From the NCBI GenBank assembly GCA_964573885.1, contig CAZNLL010000155.1, positions 1 to 8,164 on the forward strand: a DNA stretch of 8,164 nucleotides, written 5' to 3'. The translations under genes were made by a program, and so were the position numbers. The stretch comes from CAZNLL01 sp964573885 (lineage in GTDB: Bacteria > Desulfobacterota > DSM-4660 > Desulfatiglandales > Desulfatiglandaceae). Below, one piece after another: positions 1 through 6,186 of this stretch (position 1 is its first letter; every line of letters starts with the position of its first letter). The notes below the pieces were generated by a model. That model worked only from the letters and a program-made list of their open reading frames with translations. It was not told where the DNA came from and did no database searches.

Positions 1-98
1 TTTGCCTTCGCTTCGCTCGGCGCAGGCCCACCCCTTCGGGGCGGATCCCAGTTTCATAGAGCTAAATGATACCCTTTTTCTTTGACGCCCTTTTTTTG
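1..98. other. Non-coding upstream region with GC-rich hairpins
   Basis: No gene is supported here. The first 50 bases are GC-rich and fold locally: CCC and GGG flank a TTCG tetraloop near 32-41, and GCCT/AGGC flank 3-28. They could be the terminator or intergenic repeat of a gene lying before the window. A minus-strand open frame begins with an ATG at 57-55 and runs off the window edge, but it has no ribosome binding site. The stretch turns AT- and T-rich from about 60 on, leading into the trp promoter. Confidence 0.3.
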
Positions 99-127
99 TT
101 GACATCCCTGGAACTCTCCCTTAGAAA
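99..127 (+). promoter_or_regulatory. Putative sigma70-type trp promoter
   Basis: A perfect -35 hexamer TTGACA (99-104) is followed after a 17-base spacer by TAGAAA (122-127), which matches the -10 consensus at 4 of 6 positions. Consensus -35 with a weaker -10 resembles the enterobacterial trp promoter. The predicted start of transcription would fall near 133-135, almost on the leader-peptide start codons, so the AAGGA at 126-130 would lie outside the transcript. Either the leader peptide is translated from a nearly leaderless RNA, or another promoter lies upstream. TTGACG at 82-87 is a second -35-like element but has no good partner. Confidence 0.5.
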
Positions 128-136
128 GGATTTATG

Positions 137-223
137 ATGAACTATCTCGTTAAAAATATTTCAGGTCTGTTGCGACGCTGGTGGTGGCCCCGCTCTTTTG
201 AGGGGGTCGACCCACCGGAATAA
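137..223 (+). CDS. trpL: trp operon leader peptide (TrpL)
   Basis: This is a 28-codon frame (29 if the adjacent upstream ATG at 134 is used). It encodes two arginines, then three consecutive tryptophans from TGG codons at 179-187, and ends with TAA at 221-223. Consecutive Trp codons in a short peptide immediately before an intrinsic terminator and a trp gene are the hallmark of ribosome-mediated attenuation. The peptide has no function of its own. A ribosome stalled at the TGG run for lack of charged tRNA-Trp exposes the downstream pairing segments. AAGGA at 126-130 is six bases before the ATG at 137 and only three before that at 134, so 137 fits better if that site is transcribed. The Trp codons lie in segment 1 of the attenuator, as expected. 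Confidence 0.85.
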   Translation: MNYLVKNISGLLRRWWWPRSFEGVDPPE

Positions 224-278
224 GGACCTGTTCATTTAAAGCCGTGGGGTCATCTCCTCTAGACCCCACGGCTTTTTT
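179..278 (+). promoter_or_regulatory. Trp attenuator, pairing segments 1 to 4
   Basis: Segment 1 (179-195) covers the three Trp codons and pairs with segment 2 (200-218): GGTGG 180-184 with CCACC 212-216, CCCC 188-191 with GGGG 203-206, and CTC 193-195 with GAG 200-202 over a TTTT loop. Segment 2 can instead pair with segment 3 (242-251): GACCC 209-213 with GGG plus TC at 247-251, continuing through ACCGG with two single-base bulges. Segment 3 (241-251) pairs perfectly with segment 4 (262-272) to give the terminator. This is the classic mutually exclusive order: a ribosome stalled on Trp codons frees segment 2, 2:3 forms and the terminator cannot; a ribosome reaching the stop codon covers segment 2 and 3:4 terminates. 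Pairings were read by eye; energies were not computed. Confidence 0.82.
238..278 (+). terminator. Intrinsic terminator 1 (attenuator 3:4 hairpin)
   Basis: GCCGTGGGGTC (241-251) and GACCCCACGGC (262-272) are a perfect 11-bp inverted repeat. AAA/TTT extends it to 14 bp, with a 10-base loop, and six T follow (273-278). It lies 15 bases after the leader-peptide stop codon, the position expected of an attenuator. Confidence 0.92.
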
Positions 279-289
279 ATTTCAATAAG

Positions 290-324
290 AAGGCCGTGGG
301 ACAACATGTCTTGCGGCCTTTTTT
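290..324 (+). terminator. Second tandem intrinsic terminator before trpD
   Basis: The arm 290-303 (AAGGCCGTGGGACA) pairs with 307-320 (TGTCTTGCGGCCTT) over an ACA loop: 14 pairs, three of them G-T wobbles. A T run to 324 and GTTT follow. Its 5' arm repeats the GCCGTGGG core of the first terminator's 5' arm. GCCGTGGG at 293-300 is therefore also complementary to CCCACGGC at 265-272, the 3' arm of terminator 1, so the two terminators are structurally coupled. Confidence 0.85.
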
Positions 325-333
325 GTTTGGTAA

Positions 334-362
334 AAGCCTTTGCACAGGGCAAAGAAAGGCTT
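334..362 (+). other. Third stem-loop between terminators and trpD
   Basis: AAGCCTTT (334-341) is perfectly complementary to AAAGGCTT (355-362). An alternative inner pairing joins TTTGC 339-343 to GCAAA 349-353. No T run follows, so it is not a terminator. It ends 18 bases before the trpD ribosome binding site, AGGAGG at 381-386. It could be an mRNA-stabilising 5' hairpin or part of the leader switch. Confidence 0.4.
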
Positions 363-394
363 ACTCAAAAATCAACGAGCAGGAGGTTTGAATC

Positions 395-1504
395 ATGATC
401 AAAGAGGCGATTTCAAAAGTGGTCAAAGGGCATGATCTCTCAGAGCAAGAAGCAGCGGAGGTGATGGAGGAGATCTTGACGGGCAGGGCCACGGCAGCCC
501 AAACCAGCGCATTTCTAACAGCCCTGAGAATCAAGGGGGAAACCGTAGACGAGATCGTGGGCGCCGCCAAGGTCATGCGGCGCAAGGGTACAAGGATTCA
601 TCTCAACAATCATCTCCTCAACATTGACCGGGACGAAATCAACGTGGAAGAAGAAACCATCCTGGACACCTGCGGGACAGGCGGAGACGGCACCAACACC
701 TTCAACGTGTCCACGGCCACCGCCTTTGTAGCCGCAGGGGCCGGGGTCAAGGTGGCCAAACACGGGAAACGGGCCGTTTCTAGCCACTGTGGGAGCGCGG
801 ACGTGCTGGAACGCCTCGGGGTCAACCTGGACATCACCTCCTCGGACGTGGAACGCTGCCTCCGGGAGATAGGCATAGGGTTCCTCTACGCCCCTCTCTT
901 CCACGGAGCCATGAAGCACGCCGCCGCACCAAGGCGGGAGATAGGCATCCGCACCCTCTTCAACCTCCTGGGGCCTCTGGCCAACCCGGCCGGGGCCACG
1001 GTCCAGGTAATGGGTGTCTATGATCCAGGGCTGACAGAGAAAATGGCCCATGTCTTTAAGCGCCTTGGCACCAAAGAGGCCTTTGTGGTCTGCGGAGAAG
1101 GGACCTTTGATGAAATCAGTATCTGCGGCCCCACCAGGATCTCCCACTTAAAGGCCGGGAAAATCCGCACCTATTCCATGGAACCCGAGGATTACGGTCT
1201 CCAAAGGGCGGCCCCCGAGGCCATAAGGGGGGGGTCCGCGGCCGCCAACGCCGCAGTCATCCGGGAGATACTGGAGCGGGTCCGGGGTCCCAGAAGAGAC
1301 ATGGTCCTTCTCAACGCAGCCGCCGCCTTTGTGGCCGCAGGGCTGGACGCGGATTTTAAGGAGGGTATGGAACGGGCCGCTGATTCCATAGATTCCGGCC
1401 GCGCCCGGTTCAAGCTTGAGGCCTTGATCGACTTCACCCTGCAGTGTTCGCCCTTTATCATGGACGGGATCATGGGGGAGCCCCATGCCTACGCCGTGCG
1501 ATAG
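395..1504 (+). CDS. trpD: Anthranilate phosphoribosyltransferase TrpD
   Basis: TrpD transfers the phosphoribosyl group of PRPP to anthranilate, the second step from chorismate to tryptophan; it is cytoplasmic, dimeric and Mg-dependent. The 369-residue product has a helical N-terminal region and the glycine-rich PRPP loop CGTGGDG (93-99) followed by NTFNVST (101-107). It also has the KHGKR segment (122-126; usually KHGNR) leading to SSHCGSAD, the block HGAMKHAAAPRREIG-RT-FN-LGPL-NP (160-188) and the Mg-binding Asp239-Glu240. It is longer than the usual 330-345 residues because of extra residues before the PRPP loop (about 68-87) and a C-terminal tail of about 20. AGGAGG at 381-386, eight bases before the ATG, supports this start. 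It follows a trp attenuator and stands alone: no trpE or trpG precedes it, and the next gene is on the opposite strand. Lys for Asn in KHGNR is a mild deviation. Function is confident. Confidence 0.96.
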   Translation: MIKEAISKVVKGHDLSEQEAAEVMEEILTGRATAAQTSAFLTALRIKGETVDEIVGAAKVMRRKGTRIHLNNHLLNIDRDEINVEEETILDTCGTGGDGTNTFNVSTATAFVAAGAGVKVAKHGKRAVSSHCGSADVLERLGVNLDITSSDVERCLREIGIGFLYAPLFHGAMKHAAAPRREIGIRTLFNLLGPLANPAGATVQVMGVYDPGLTEKMAHVFKRLGTKEAFVVCGEGTFDEISICGPTRISHLKAGKIRTYSMEPEDYGLQRAAPEAIRGGSAAANAAVIREILERVRGPRRDMVLLNAAAAFVAAGLDADFKEGMERAADSIDSGRARFKLEALIDFTLQCSPFIMDGIMGEPHAYAVR

Positions 1505-1537
1505 GTCGCCGTGCCTTTTTAAGGAGCATGCCCTGGG

Positions 1538-2338
1538 CTAAGCAAACTTACACGTGATACCGCCGTCCACCACCAGATTGGCACCGGTCACATATTTGGC
1601 CTCATCCGAGGCCAAATAGAGGGCCGCGTAGGCCACGTCCCAGGCATCCCCCATCTTTCCCATGGGGCACTGTTCATCGCGAATACGCAGCATCTGGTCC
1701 ACGTCCCCTCCTGCGTAGGCCTCTTTGAGGGGTTCCACAATCATGGGCGTATTCAAAAGGCCTGGCAGGATGGCATTGCAGCGGATACCCCTCTTGGCAT
1801 ACTCCAGGGCCACGCTTCTGGTGAGTCCCAAACTCCCCGCCTTTGTGGCGCTGTAAGAGACATAGGGCACCCCTGTATAACGGATACCGGCAATGGAGGC
1901 GATATTGACGATGGCTCCCTTGCCTTGCTTTTCCATGTGGGGCAGGACATATTTACAGGTCAGATACTGGCTTGTCAGGTTGACCGCCACAACCCGATCC
2001 CAGCTTTCCTTGGAGGCATCCACGGGTCCGCCCACCTCCACAATGCCCACGTTGTTGTGGAGGATATCGATCCGGCCATAGGTATCGATACACTGGTCCA
2101 CCAGGCCCTTGACCTGGTCTTCTTTGGAAACATCGGCCTGGTATACGCTGCACTCACCTCCTTCCTTATCGATAATGCCTTTGGTCTCCTCCACAGCGGC
2201 AAGTTGAAGATCCACGGCAAAGACCTTTGCCCCCTCACGGGCGAAGAGGACGGCCGTGGCCTTCCCGTTACCCCACCCCGGTCCCACAGAACCGGCTCCC
2301 ACCACAATGGCAACCCTGTCCTTTAATCGATCAGCCAT
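1538..2338 (-). CDS. Short-chain dehydrogenase/reductase, classical SDR
   Basis: This 266-residue protein is an NAD(P)-dependent SDR oxidoreductase acting on an unknown alcohol/ketone; it should be cytoplasmic and tetrameric. The Rossmann start is VVGAGSVGPGWGNGKA (12-27), longer and more Gly-rich than the standard TGxxxGIG. Asp43 at the end of the second strand suggests NAD preference. Further SDR landmarks are Asp69, HNNVG (94-98), Asn120, Ser148 (NIAS), Tyr162 and Lys166 (YSATK), and the C-terminal ASDEAKYVTG-NLVVDGG. The catalytic Asn-Ser-Tyr-Lys set is complete. AAAGGAG (2345-2351) lies six bases before the ATG. A -10-like TATAGT (2375-2380, minus strand) lies upstream without a convincing -35, so it may have its own promoter or be read from wrbA, 103 bases upstream on the same strand. 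It converges on trpD with 33 bases between and no obvious terminator. FabG-like or sugar/alcohol dehydrogenase roles are possible; the substrate cannot be read from sequence. Confidence 0.9.
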   Translation of the reverse strand: MADRLKDRVAIVVGAGSVGPGWGNGKATAVLFAREGAKVFAVDLQLAAVEETKGIIDKEGGECSVYQADVSKEDQVKGLVDQCIDTYGRIDILHNNVGIVEVGGPVDASKESWDRVVAVNLTSQYLTCKYVLPHMEKQGKGAIVNIASIAGIRYTGVPYVSYSATKAGSLGLTRSVALEYAKRGIRCNAILPGLLNTPMIVEPLKEAYAGGDVDQMLRIRDEQCPMGKMGDAWDVAYAALYLASDEAKYVTGANLVVDGGITCKFA

Positions 2339-2441
2339 TCTTATCTCCTTTGGTCAATGTAGTTAATATCTCACACTATAAAACCCGTACTCTTTGACCC
2401 AGCAAATCCTTTTCCCTCCCTTTTAGAAGCACTGCGTGCCT

Positions 2442-3056
2442 TTATTCCCTGTGAAGTCTCTTCGAAATCCTGGCCACATGCTCACCCTGGTACCGGGCGC
2501 CGTCCAGTTCATTGGCGCTGGGCCATCGACTGCCGTCGGCCCCGGCGATGGTGGAGGCCCCGTATGGCGAGCACCCACTGATTTCATCCATAGTCGTTTG
2601 CCCCTGAAACGAATAAGGGAGCCCCACAATGATCATCCCATGATGAAGCAGGGTTGTATGGAAGCTCAAAATGGTTGACTCCTGTCCGCCGTGCTGGGTG
2701 TTGGAACTGGTGATGACACTTCCCACCTTTCCCACCAAGGCCCCCTTCGCCCACAGTTGTCCTGTGGCATCAAGAAATTGCCGCATCTGTCCGCACATAT
2801 TCCCAAAACGGGTGGGAGTTCCAAAAAGAACTGCATCCCCTTCTCCCAATTCATCCACGGTGCACGCAGGCACATGACCCTGCCGGTCTTGAGCTTCCAG
2901 GGCACCCATTTTTTCAAGCACATCTCGGGGCAGGGTCTCGGGGACCCTACGGAGCACGGCTTCCACCCCCGTCACTGAACGCGCCCCCTGAGCGGCGGCC
3001 TCCGCCAGTCTGTATACATGCCCGTACATGGAATAGTAAACCACCAACACCCTCAT
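2442..3056 (-). CDS. wrbA: WrbA-type NAD(P)H:quinone oxidoreductase, flavodoxin fold
   Basis: WrbA proteins bind FMN and reduce quinones by two electrons with NAD(P)H, limiting semiquinone and oxidative stress; they are soluble tetramers. The 204-residue product is full length for the family (about 200). The FMN phosphate loop is YYSMYGHVYRLA (7-18). PTRFGNM (81-87) and SSNTQHGGQES (117-127) line the isoalloxazine site. HHGM (138-141) and the WrbA signature SPYGASTIAGADGSRWPS (163-180) follow. The last motif separates WrbA from plain flavodoxins. AAAGGGG at 3063-3069 precedes the ATG by six bases. It lies 148 bases downstream of serB and 103 upstream of the SDR gene, all on the minus strand, so co-transcription is possible but not shown. 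The gene symbol is a family assignment; the physiological quinone is unknown. Confidence 0.9.
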   Translation of the reverse strand: MRVLVVYYSMYGHVYRLAEAAAQGARSVTGVEAVLRRVPETLPRDVLEKMGALEAQDRQGHVPACTVDELGEGDAVLFGTPTRFGNMCGQMRQFLDATGQLWAKGALVGKVGSVITSSNTQHGGQESTILSFHTTLLHHGMIIVGLPYSFQGQTTMDEISGCSPYGASTIAGADGSRWPSANELDGARYQGEHVARISKRLHRE

Positions 3057-3069
3057 AGGATTCCCCTTT

Positions 3070-3204
3070 CTACCATCCTAAACCGTTTGTAGCGCCCCCT
3101 TTTCGCCCATCCAGATTCCTGCCGGGGTTCCGCTCCACCTTGGTTGCGACATACAAATGGACGCTGCTCCAGCCTCGGATTTCCTTGTCCAGGTACTCAA
3201 ACCC
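3070..3204 (-). other. Open stretch in frame after the serB stop codon
   Basis: Directly beyond the serB TAA, the same frame stays open for 44 codons to a TAG at 3070-3072. It would encode a protein-like segment (FEYLDKEIRGW followed by SSVHLYVATKVER). No start codon with a ribosome binding site precedes it. It may be chance, a remnant of a lost gene, or a readthrough extension of SerB. Otherwise the serB-wrbA gap holds no feature I can support. Confidence 0.2.
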
Positions 3205-4428
3205 TTAGGTTGCAGTATCCTCTGATTTGCATTGACAGGCCTCGGAAATGTCTTCCTCAGTAATGCCCAGCAGGTGAAGGATGTGCAGCATATGACGCTT
3301 TCCCAGGGCCGCATTGGCAACCCGGTCCAGGGTCTTCTTGGCGTTATAGGCTATCCCCAGTCCGGCCTGCCCGAGCATGAGGGCGTCGTTGGCACCATCC
3401 CCTATGACCACCGTTTGATCCAGGCGGATGTTCAAATCGCAGGCGGTCTGATTGACGATTCTGGCCTTCATGGCCGCATCCACCACGTCTCCCCGGAGCC
3501 TGCCCGTGAGACGGCCTTTGGCGATTTCCAGGCCGTTGGCCACCGCCACATCAAAGCCGAGCCGCTCTTTGAGGTGATCCGTAAAAAAGTCGAACCCCCC
3601 GCTGATGAGGCCCAGCTTGAACCCGAGCCACTTCAAGGTGGTCACCAACTCCTCTACCCCGTCTGAAAGCTGCATACGGTCCCGGATCCCCGCCAGTTGG
3701 TCCAGGGTCAGGCCTTTGACCAGGGCGACCCGCTGGATGAGGGACTCTTCAAAATCAAATTCCCCCCGCATGGCCCTTGCCGTGACCCGGGACACCTCGG
3801 AGAAGGTGCCCGCCTCCCTGGCCATCTCGTCGATGATCTCCATATCCACAAGGGTGCTGTCCACATCGAAAAAGACCAGCCGCTTGTTTTTCCTGTAGGC
3901 CGTCATGGTCTGAACCCCCATATCCACACCAAGATCACGGCTCCGGGCCATAATCCGCTCTTTCGCCCGGTGAATATGGGAGGCCGCCCCCAGGTCCACC
4001 ACCATCTCCGTGGAACGGATGCCGTGGTGAAAGGCCGTTGAAATACTGTTGATATTCCCTCCCTCCTCCGCAAGAACACGGGAGAGTTCGGCCAGGGCTT
4101 GGGTGTCCCCGAAAAGGGTAAACACATACCACCCTGGATGAAGATCCTTTCCCACCTCGCCGGGGGAAACCAATTGAAGGTCTATGGACAGGCCCAGATC
4201 ATTGACTTCCATCAGCAAGTCCTTGATGACATGGTCGGATGCGTCCTCCAATTCCCCCTTGTCCAAGACAAAGGCCTGCCAGAAACGGTTTTGTAAGGCG
4301 GACTGCCGGATGTCCCTCACAGAAATGCCGTGTTTTGCCAGCACTCCCATCAATCGGGCCGTTGTGTCGGGGCGGTTACCGCCGCTCACGGTGGCCATCA
4401 GTGCCTTATCCAGCTGTTCCATGCTCAT
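3205..4428 (-). CDS. serB: Phosphoserine phosphatase SerB with two N-terminal ACT domains
   Basis: SerB hydrolyses O-phosphoserine to serine, the last step of serine biosynthesis; it is cytoplasmic and Mg-dependent. The 407-residue protein has two ACT-like domains (about 9-85 and 100-178) and then a HAD phosphatase domain. Motif I is FFDVDSTLVD (186-195) with nucleophile Asp188 and acid/base Asp190. Motif II is Ser276 in LISGGFDFF. Lys321 and motif III IGDGANDAL (342-350, Asp344 and Asp348) complete the site. ACT domains usually bind amino acids, so feedback by serine is plausible, as in the similarly long mycobacterial SerB2; the E. coli enzyme is shorter (about 320). The ATG at 4428 has only a weak G-rich site (GGGGGAAG) before it; an in-frame ATG two codons in is possible. 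It is first of three minus-strand genes and divergent from the Sel1-type gene. All catalytic residues are present. Confidence 0.95.
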   Translation of the reverse strand: MSMEQLDKALMATVSGGNRPDTTARLMGVLAKHGISVRDIRQSALQNRFWQAFVLDKGELEDASDHVIKDLLMEVNDLGLSIDLQLVSPGEVGKDLHPGWYVFTLFGDTQALAELSRVLAEEGGNINSISTAFHHGIRSTEMVVDLGAASHIHRAKERIMARSRDLGVDMGVQTMTAYRKNKRLVFFDVDSTLVDMEIIDEMAREAGTFSEVSRVTARAMRGEFDFEESLIQRVALVKGLTLDQLAGIRDRMQLSDGVEELVTTLKWLGFKLGLISGGFDFFTDHLKERLGFDVAVANGLEIAKGRLTGRLRGDVVDAAMKARIVNQTACDLNIRLDQTVVIGDGANDALMLGQAGLGIAYNAKKTLDRVANAALGKRHMLHILHLLGITEEDISEACQCKSEDTAT

Positions 4429-4484
4429 GGGACTTCCCCCGTTTCCCCCCTTTTCAATACAAAGCCACCCATGGAGGCGTCCGG

Positions 4485-4513
4485 ATTAAAAAGGAAAAAT
4501 CGCGTCACTGCAA
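4485..4513 (-). promoter_or_regulatory. Possible serB promoter
   Basis: On the minus strand, TTGCAG (4513-4508) and TTTAAT (4490-4485) are separated by 17 bases. The -10 matches 5 of 6 consensus positions and the -35 only 3 of 6. It would start transcription about 50 bases before serB. Weak by-eye call. Confidence 0.3.
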
Positions 4514-4529
4514 TTTTATGGTATTTTGG

Positions 4530-4557
4530 TTGAGCCTGTGTTTTACTAATCTATACC
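4530..4557 (+). promoter_or_regulatory. Possible promoter for the Sel1/peptidoglycan-binding gene
   Basis: TTGAGC (4530-4535) and TATACC (4552-4557) are 16 bases apart, each matching 4 of 6 consensus positions. This gives a 5' leader of about 120 bases. The AT-rich stretch 4500-4660 contains no gene I can support. Weak call. Confidence 0.22.
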
Positions 4558-4685
4558 TTATAGCCTGTGCCCGCAATATTCCGCAACTCTTTTACGGCTT
4601 GTTCTTCCTGCTTTTCATACAAGAACGGGGTTTGTTTCACCGAATCTCACATCTTTTATGAATTTTAGCCATTAGGAGGTCAGCA

Positions 4686-6149
4686 ATGATGCGCTTTATC
4701 GCCGTTTTAGCCATGTTCATAGGGTTCACCACCACTGCCTACGCGGACTTTAACGCGGGGATGGATGCATACAAAGACAAGGACTATCATACCGCCTTCA
4801 AGGAGTTTAAGGTCCTGGCCCACCAGGGAAATGCCGACGCGCAATTCATGATGGGTTATATGTATGCTTCCGGAGAAGGTGTCCCTGAAGATTACACCCT
4901 GGCCCATGCATGGTTCAATCTTTCGGCGGCTCGGGGAAATGACCGAGCAGCCAAGGCCCGAGAAAAGATCGAGGAGGTCATGACCCCTGAACAAATCTCT
5001 GCCGCCCAGAACCTTGCTCGCCGATGGAAGCCCAGGGAAGCGGAAACTTCCGAAACCACGGGTCTCACAAAAAACGAGCTCATTCGGGCGGTTCAAGAAA
5101 ACCTGGCGGCCCTGGGCTACGACCCCGGACCGGCGGATGGGATGATGGGCGCCAAGACCCGGAACGCCATAGGGGACTATCAGAGGCAGGCCGGCCTGAC
5201 TGTTAACGGAGAACCTTCCCAGGCCCTTTTAAATCACCTCCAGGCCGCAAAGCATGAAAAGCTTAAAAAGACTAAATCCGCCGGTAAGTTATCCGGCACT
5301 CCGGCGACCGATCATGCCGCAGGGTCCGCGGCCGCCCCGGAAGGACAAACGCAAGAAGTGATCAGCGAGCTCAAGAAAATTGTCAAGAAGGGAGAACAGC
5401 AGAGAAGGGCTGATGCACGGTTTCTGGCAGAGCTGAAAGGCTTGATCCGAAAATACGACTGGCCCTGGCCCGATCGGCTCTTTCACGACGACTTCACCGA
5501 CGGTGATTTCACCTCAAATCCCATGTGGAGCCCTGCCTCCGGGGATTTCTGGGTGGATTCCAGCCATGTATTGATTACTCGGTTCAGTGCACCCCGAAAA
5601 GAAAGGGGCTCCGCGGGCACCGGTGAACAGGAAGATGCCGGGCCCCGCATCTTCAAGAGTATCTTAAAGGAATTCGTGAAGGAGAAAGGCGACGAGCCCG
5701 GCAGCGCGCCTCAGCCCGAAATGGCCGAAATCTACTCGGCGGTCACCATCAGCAATGCATTTTGCATGGATATTGAATTACAGATGCTGAGTGCCGGCAA
5801 TGGAGCAAGCCTCGATATCACGCCTTACACGGGCAGGCAAAGGAATGAAGGCTATCTTCTGAGCTATGTGGGAGGCCCGACTCCCACGATCGAATTGGCC
5901 CGTCAAACTTACCGGGGTTCTTCGGTCATCCATGTCTCCAAGTCGGGCTCATTGTTGAGCGACGGCCGGGACCATGTCATTCGGTGGCTGCGATATTCGG
6001 ACGGGAAAATGGTTGTGGCCATCGATGGAAAGACGATCATTGAAACCCTTGACCGGACGTTTCAAGACCCCTTTGACGGTATTTCAATCATTAATCACAA
6101 CGGCGATTATGCCTTTGCCCGTATCGACATATACGGTAAAAAGAAATAG
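4686..6149 (+). CDS. Exported Sel1-repeat, peptidoglycan-binding and beta-rich domain protein
   Basis: The 487-residue protein starts with a signal peptide (1-20: Arg3, a hydrophobic core, then TAYA before Asp21), so it should act in the periplasm or cell envelope. Residues 22-115 form Sel1/TPR-like helical repeats, with DAQFMMGYMYASGEGVPEDY as the clear Sel1 element. Residues 127-188 match the PG_binding_1 fold (LGYDPGPADGMMGAKTRNAI, then FQ-type helix DYQRQAGL), a peptidoglycan-binding module. A Lys/Ala/Gly-rich linker (189-225) and a charged, possibly coiled-coil segment (225-256) follow. The rest (264-487) looks like a concanavalin/LamG-type beta-sandwich: it opens with FHDDFTDGDFTSNPMW and has strands such as VIRWLRYSDGKMVVAIDGK. 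No catalytic motif is recognisable. AGGAGG at 4674-4679, six bases before the ATG, decides the start. It is transcribed alone, divergent from serB and convergent with the hydratase gene. An envelope scaffold or glycan-binding role is inference. Confidence 0.85.
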   Translation: MMRFIAVLAMFIGFTTTAYADFNAGMDAYKDKDYHTAFKEFKVLAHQGNADAQFMMGYMYASGEGVPEDYTLAHAWFNLSAARGNDRAAKAREKIEEVMTPEQISAAQNLARRWKPREAETSETTGLTKNELIRAVQENLAALGYDPGPADGMMGAKTRNAIGDYQRQAGLTVNGEPSQALLNHLQAAKHEKLKKTKSAGKLSGTPATDHAAGSAAAPEGQTQEVISELKKIVKKGEQQRRADARFLAELKGLIRKYDWPWPDRLFHDDFTDGDFTSNPMWSPASGDFWVDSSHVLITRFSAPRKERGSAGTGEQEDAGPRIFKSILKEFVKEKGDEPGSAPQPEMAEIYSAVTISNAFCMDIELQMLSAGNGASLDITPYTGRQRNEGYLLSYVGGPTPTIELARQTYRGSSVIHVSKSGSLLSDGRDHVIRWLRYSDGKMVVAIDGKTIIETLDRTFQDPFDGISIINHNGDYAFARIDIYGKKK

Positions 6150-6186
6150 GTTTCTTTACCCTGATGTATACACCCTGAATCTTTGA

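Noticed and set aside
1..57. Minus-strand frame starting at 57 and leaving the window
   Set aside because: No ribosome binding site, only 19 codons visible, and the DNA is hairpin-rich, as in intergenic repeats.
133..138. TATGAT as a -10 box
   Set aside because: Good hexamer, but 28 bases from the TTGACA and without any other -35; it is the tandem start codon of the leader peptide.
515..1147. Long minus-strand open frame opposite trpD
   Set aside because: It lies entirely inside a convincing trpD, is rich in Gly/Pro/His typical of antisense GC-rich frames, and has no family features.
1505..1537. Intrinsic terminator between trpD and the SDR gene
   Set aside because: Only a tiny CCTT/AAGG stem around TTT is present, with no stable hairpin and no following T run.
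4239..4661. Plus-strand open frame reaching from serB into the intergenic region
   Set aside because: Half is antisense to conserved serB codons; the hydrophobic end reflects AT-rich non-coding DNA, and no ribosome binding site precedes its ATG.
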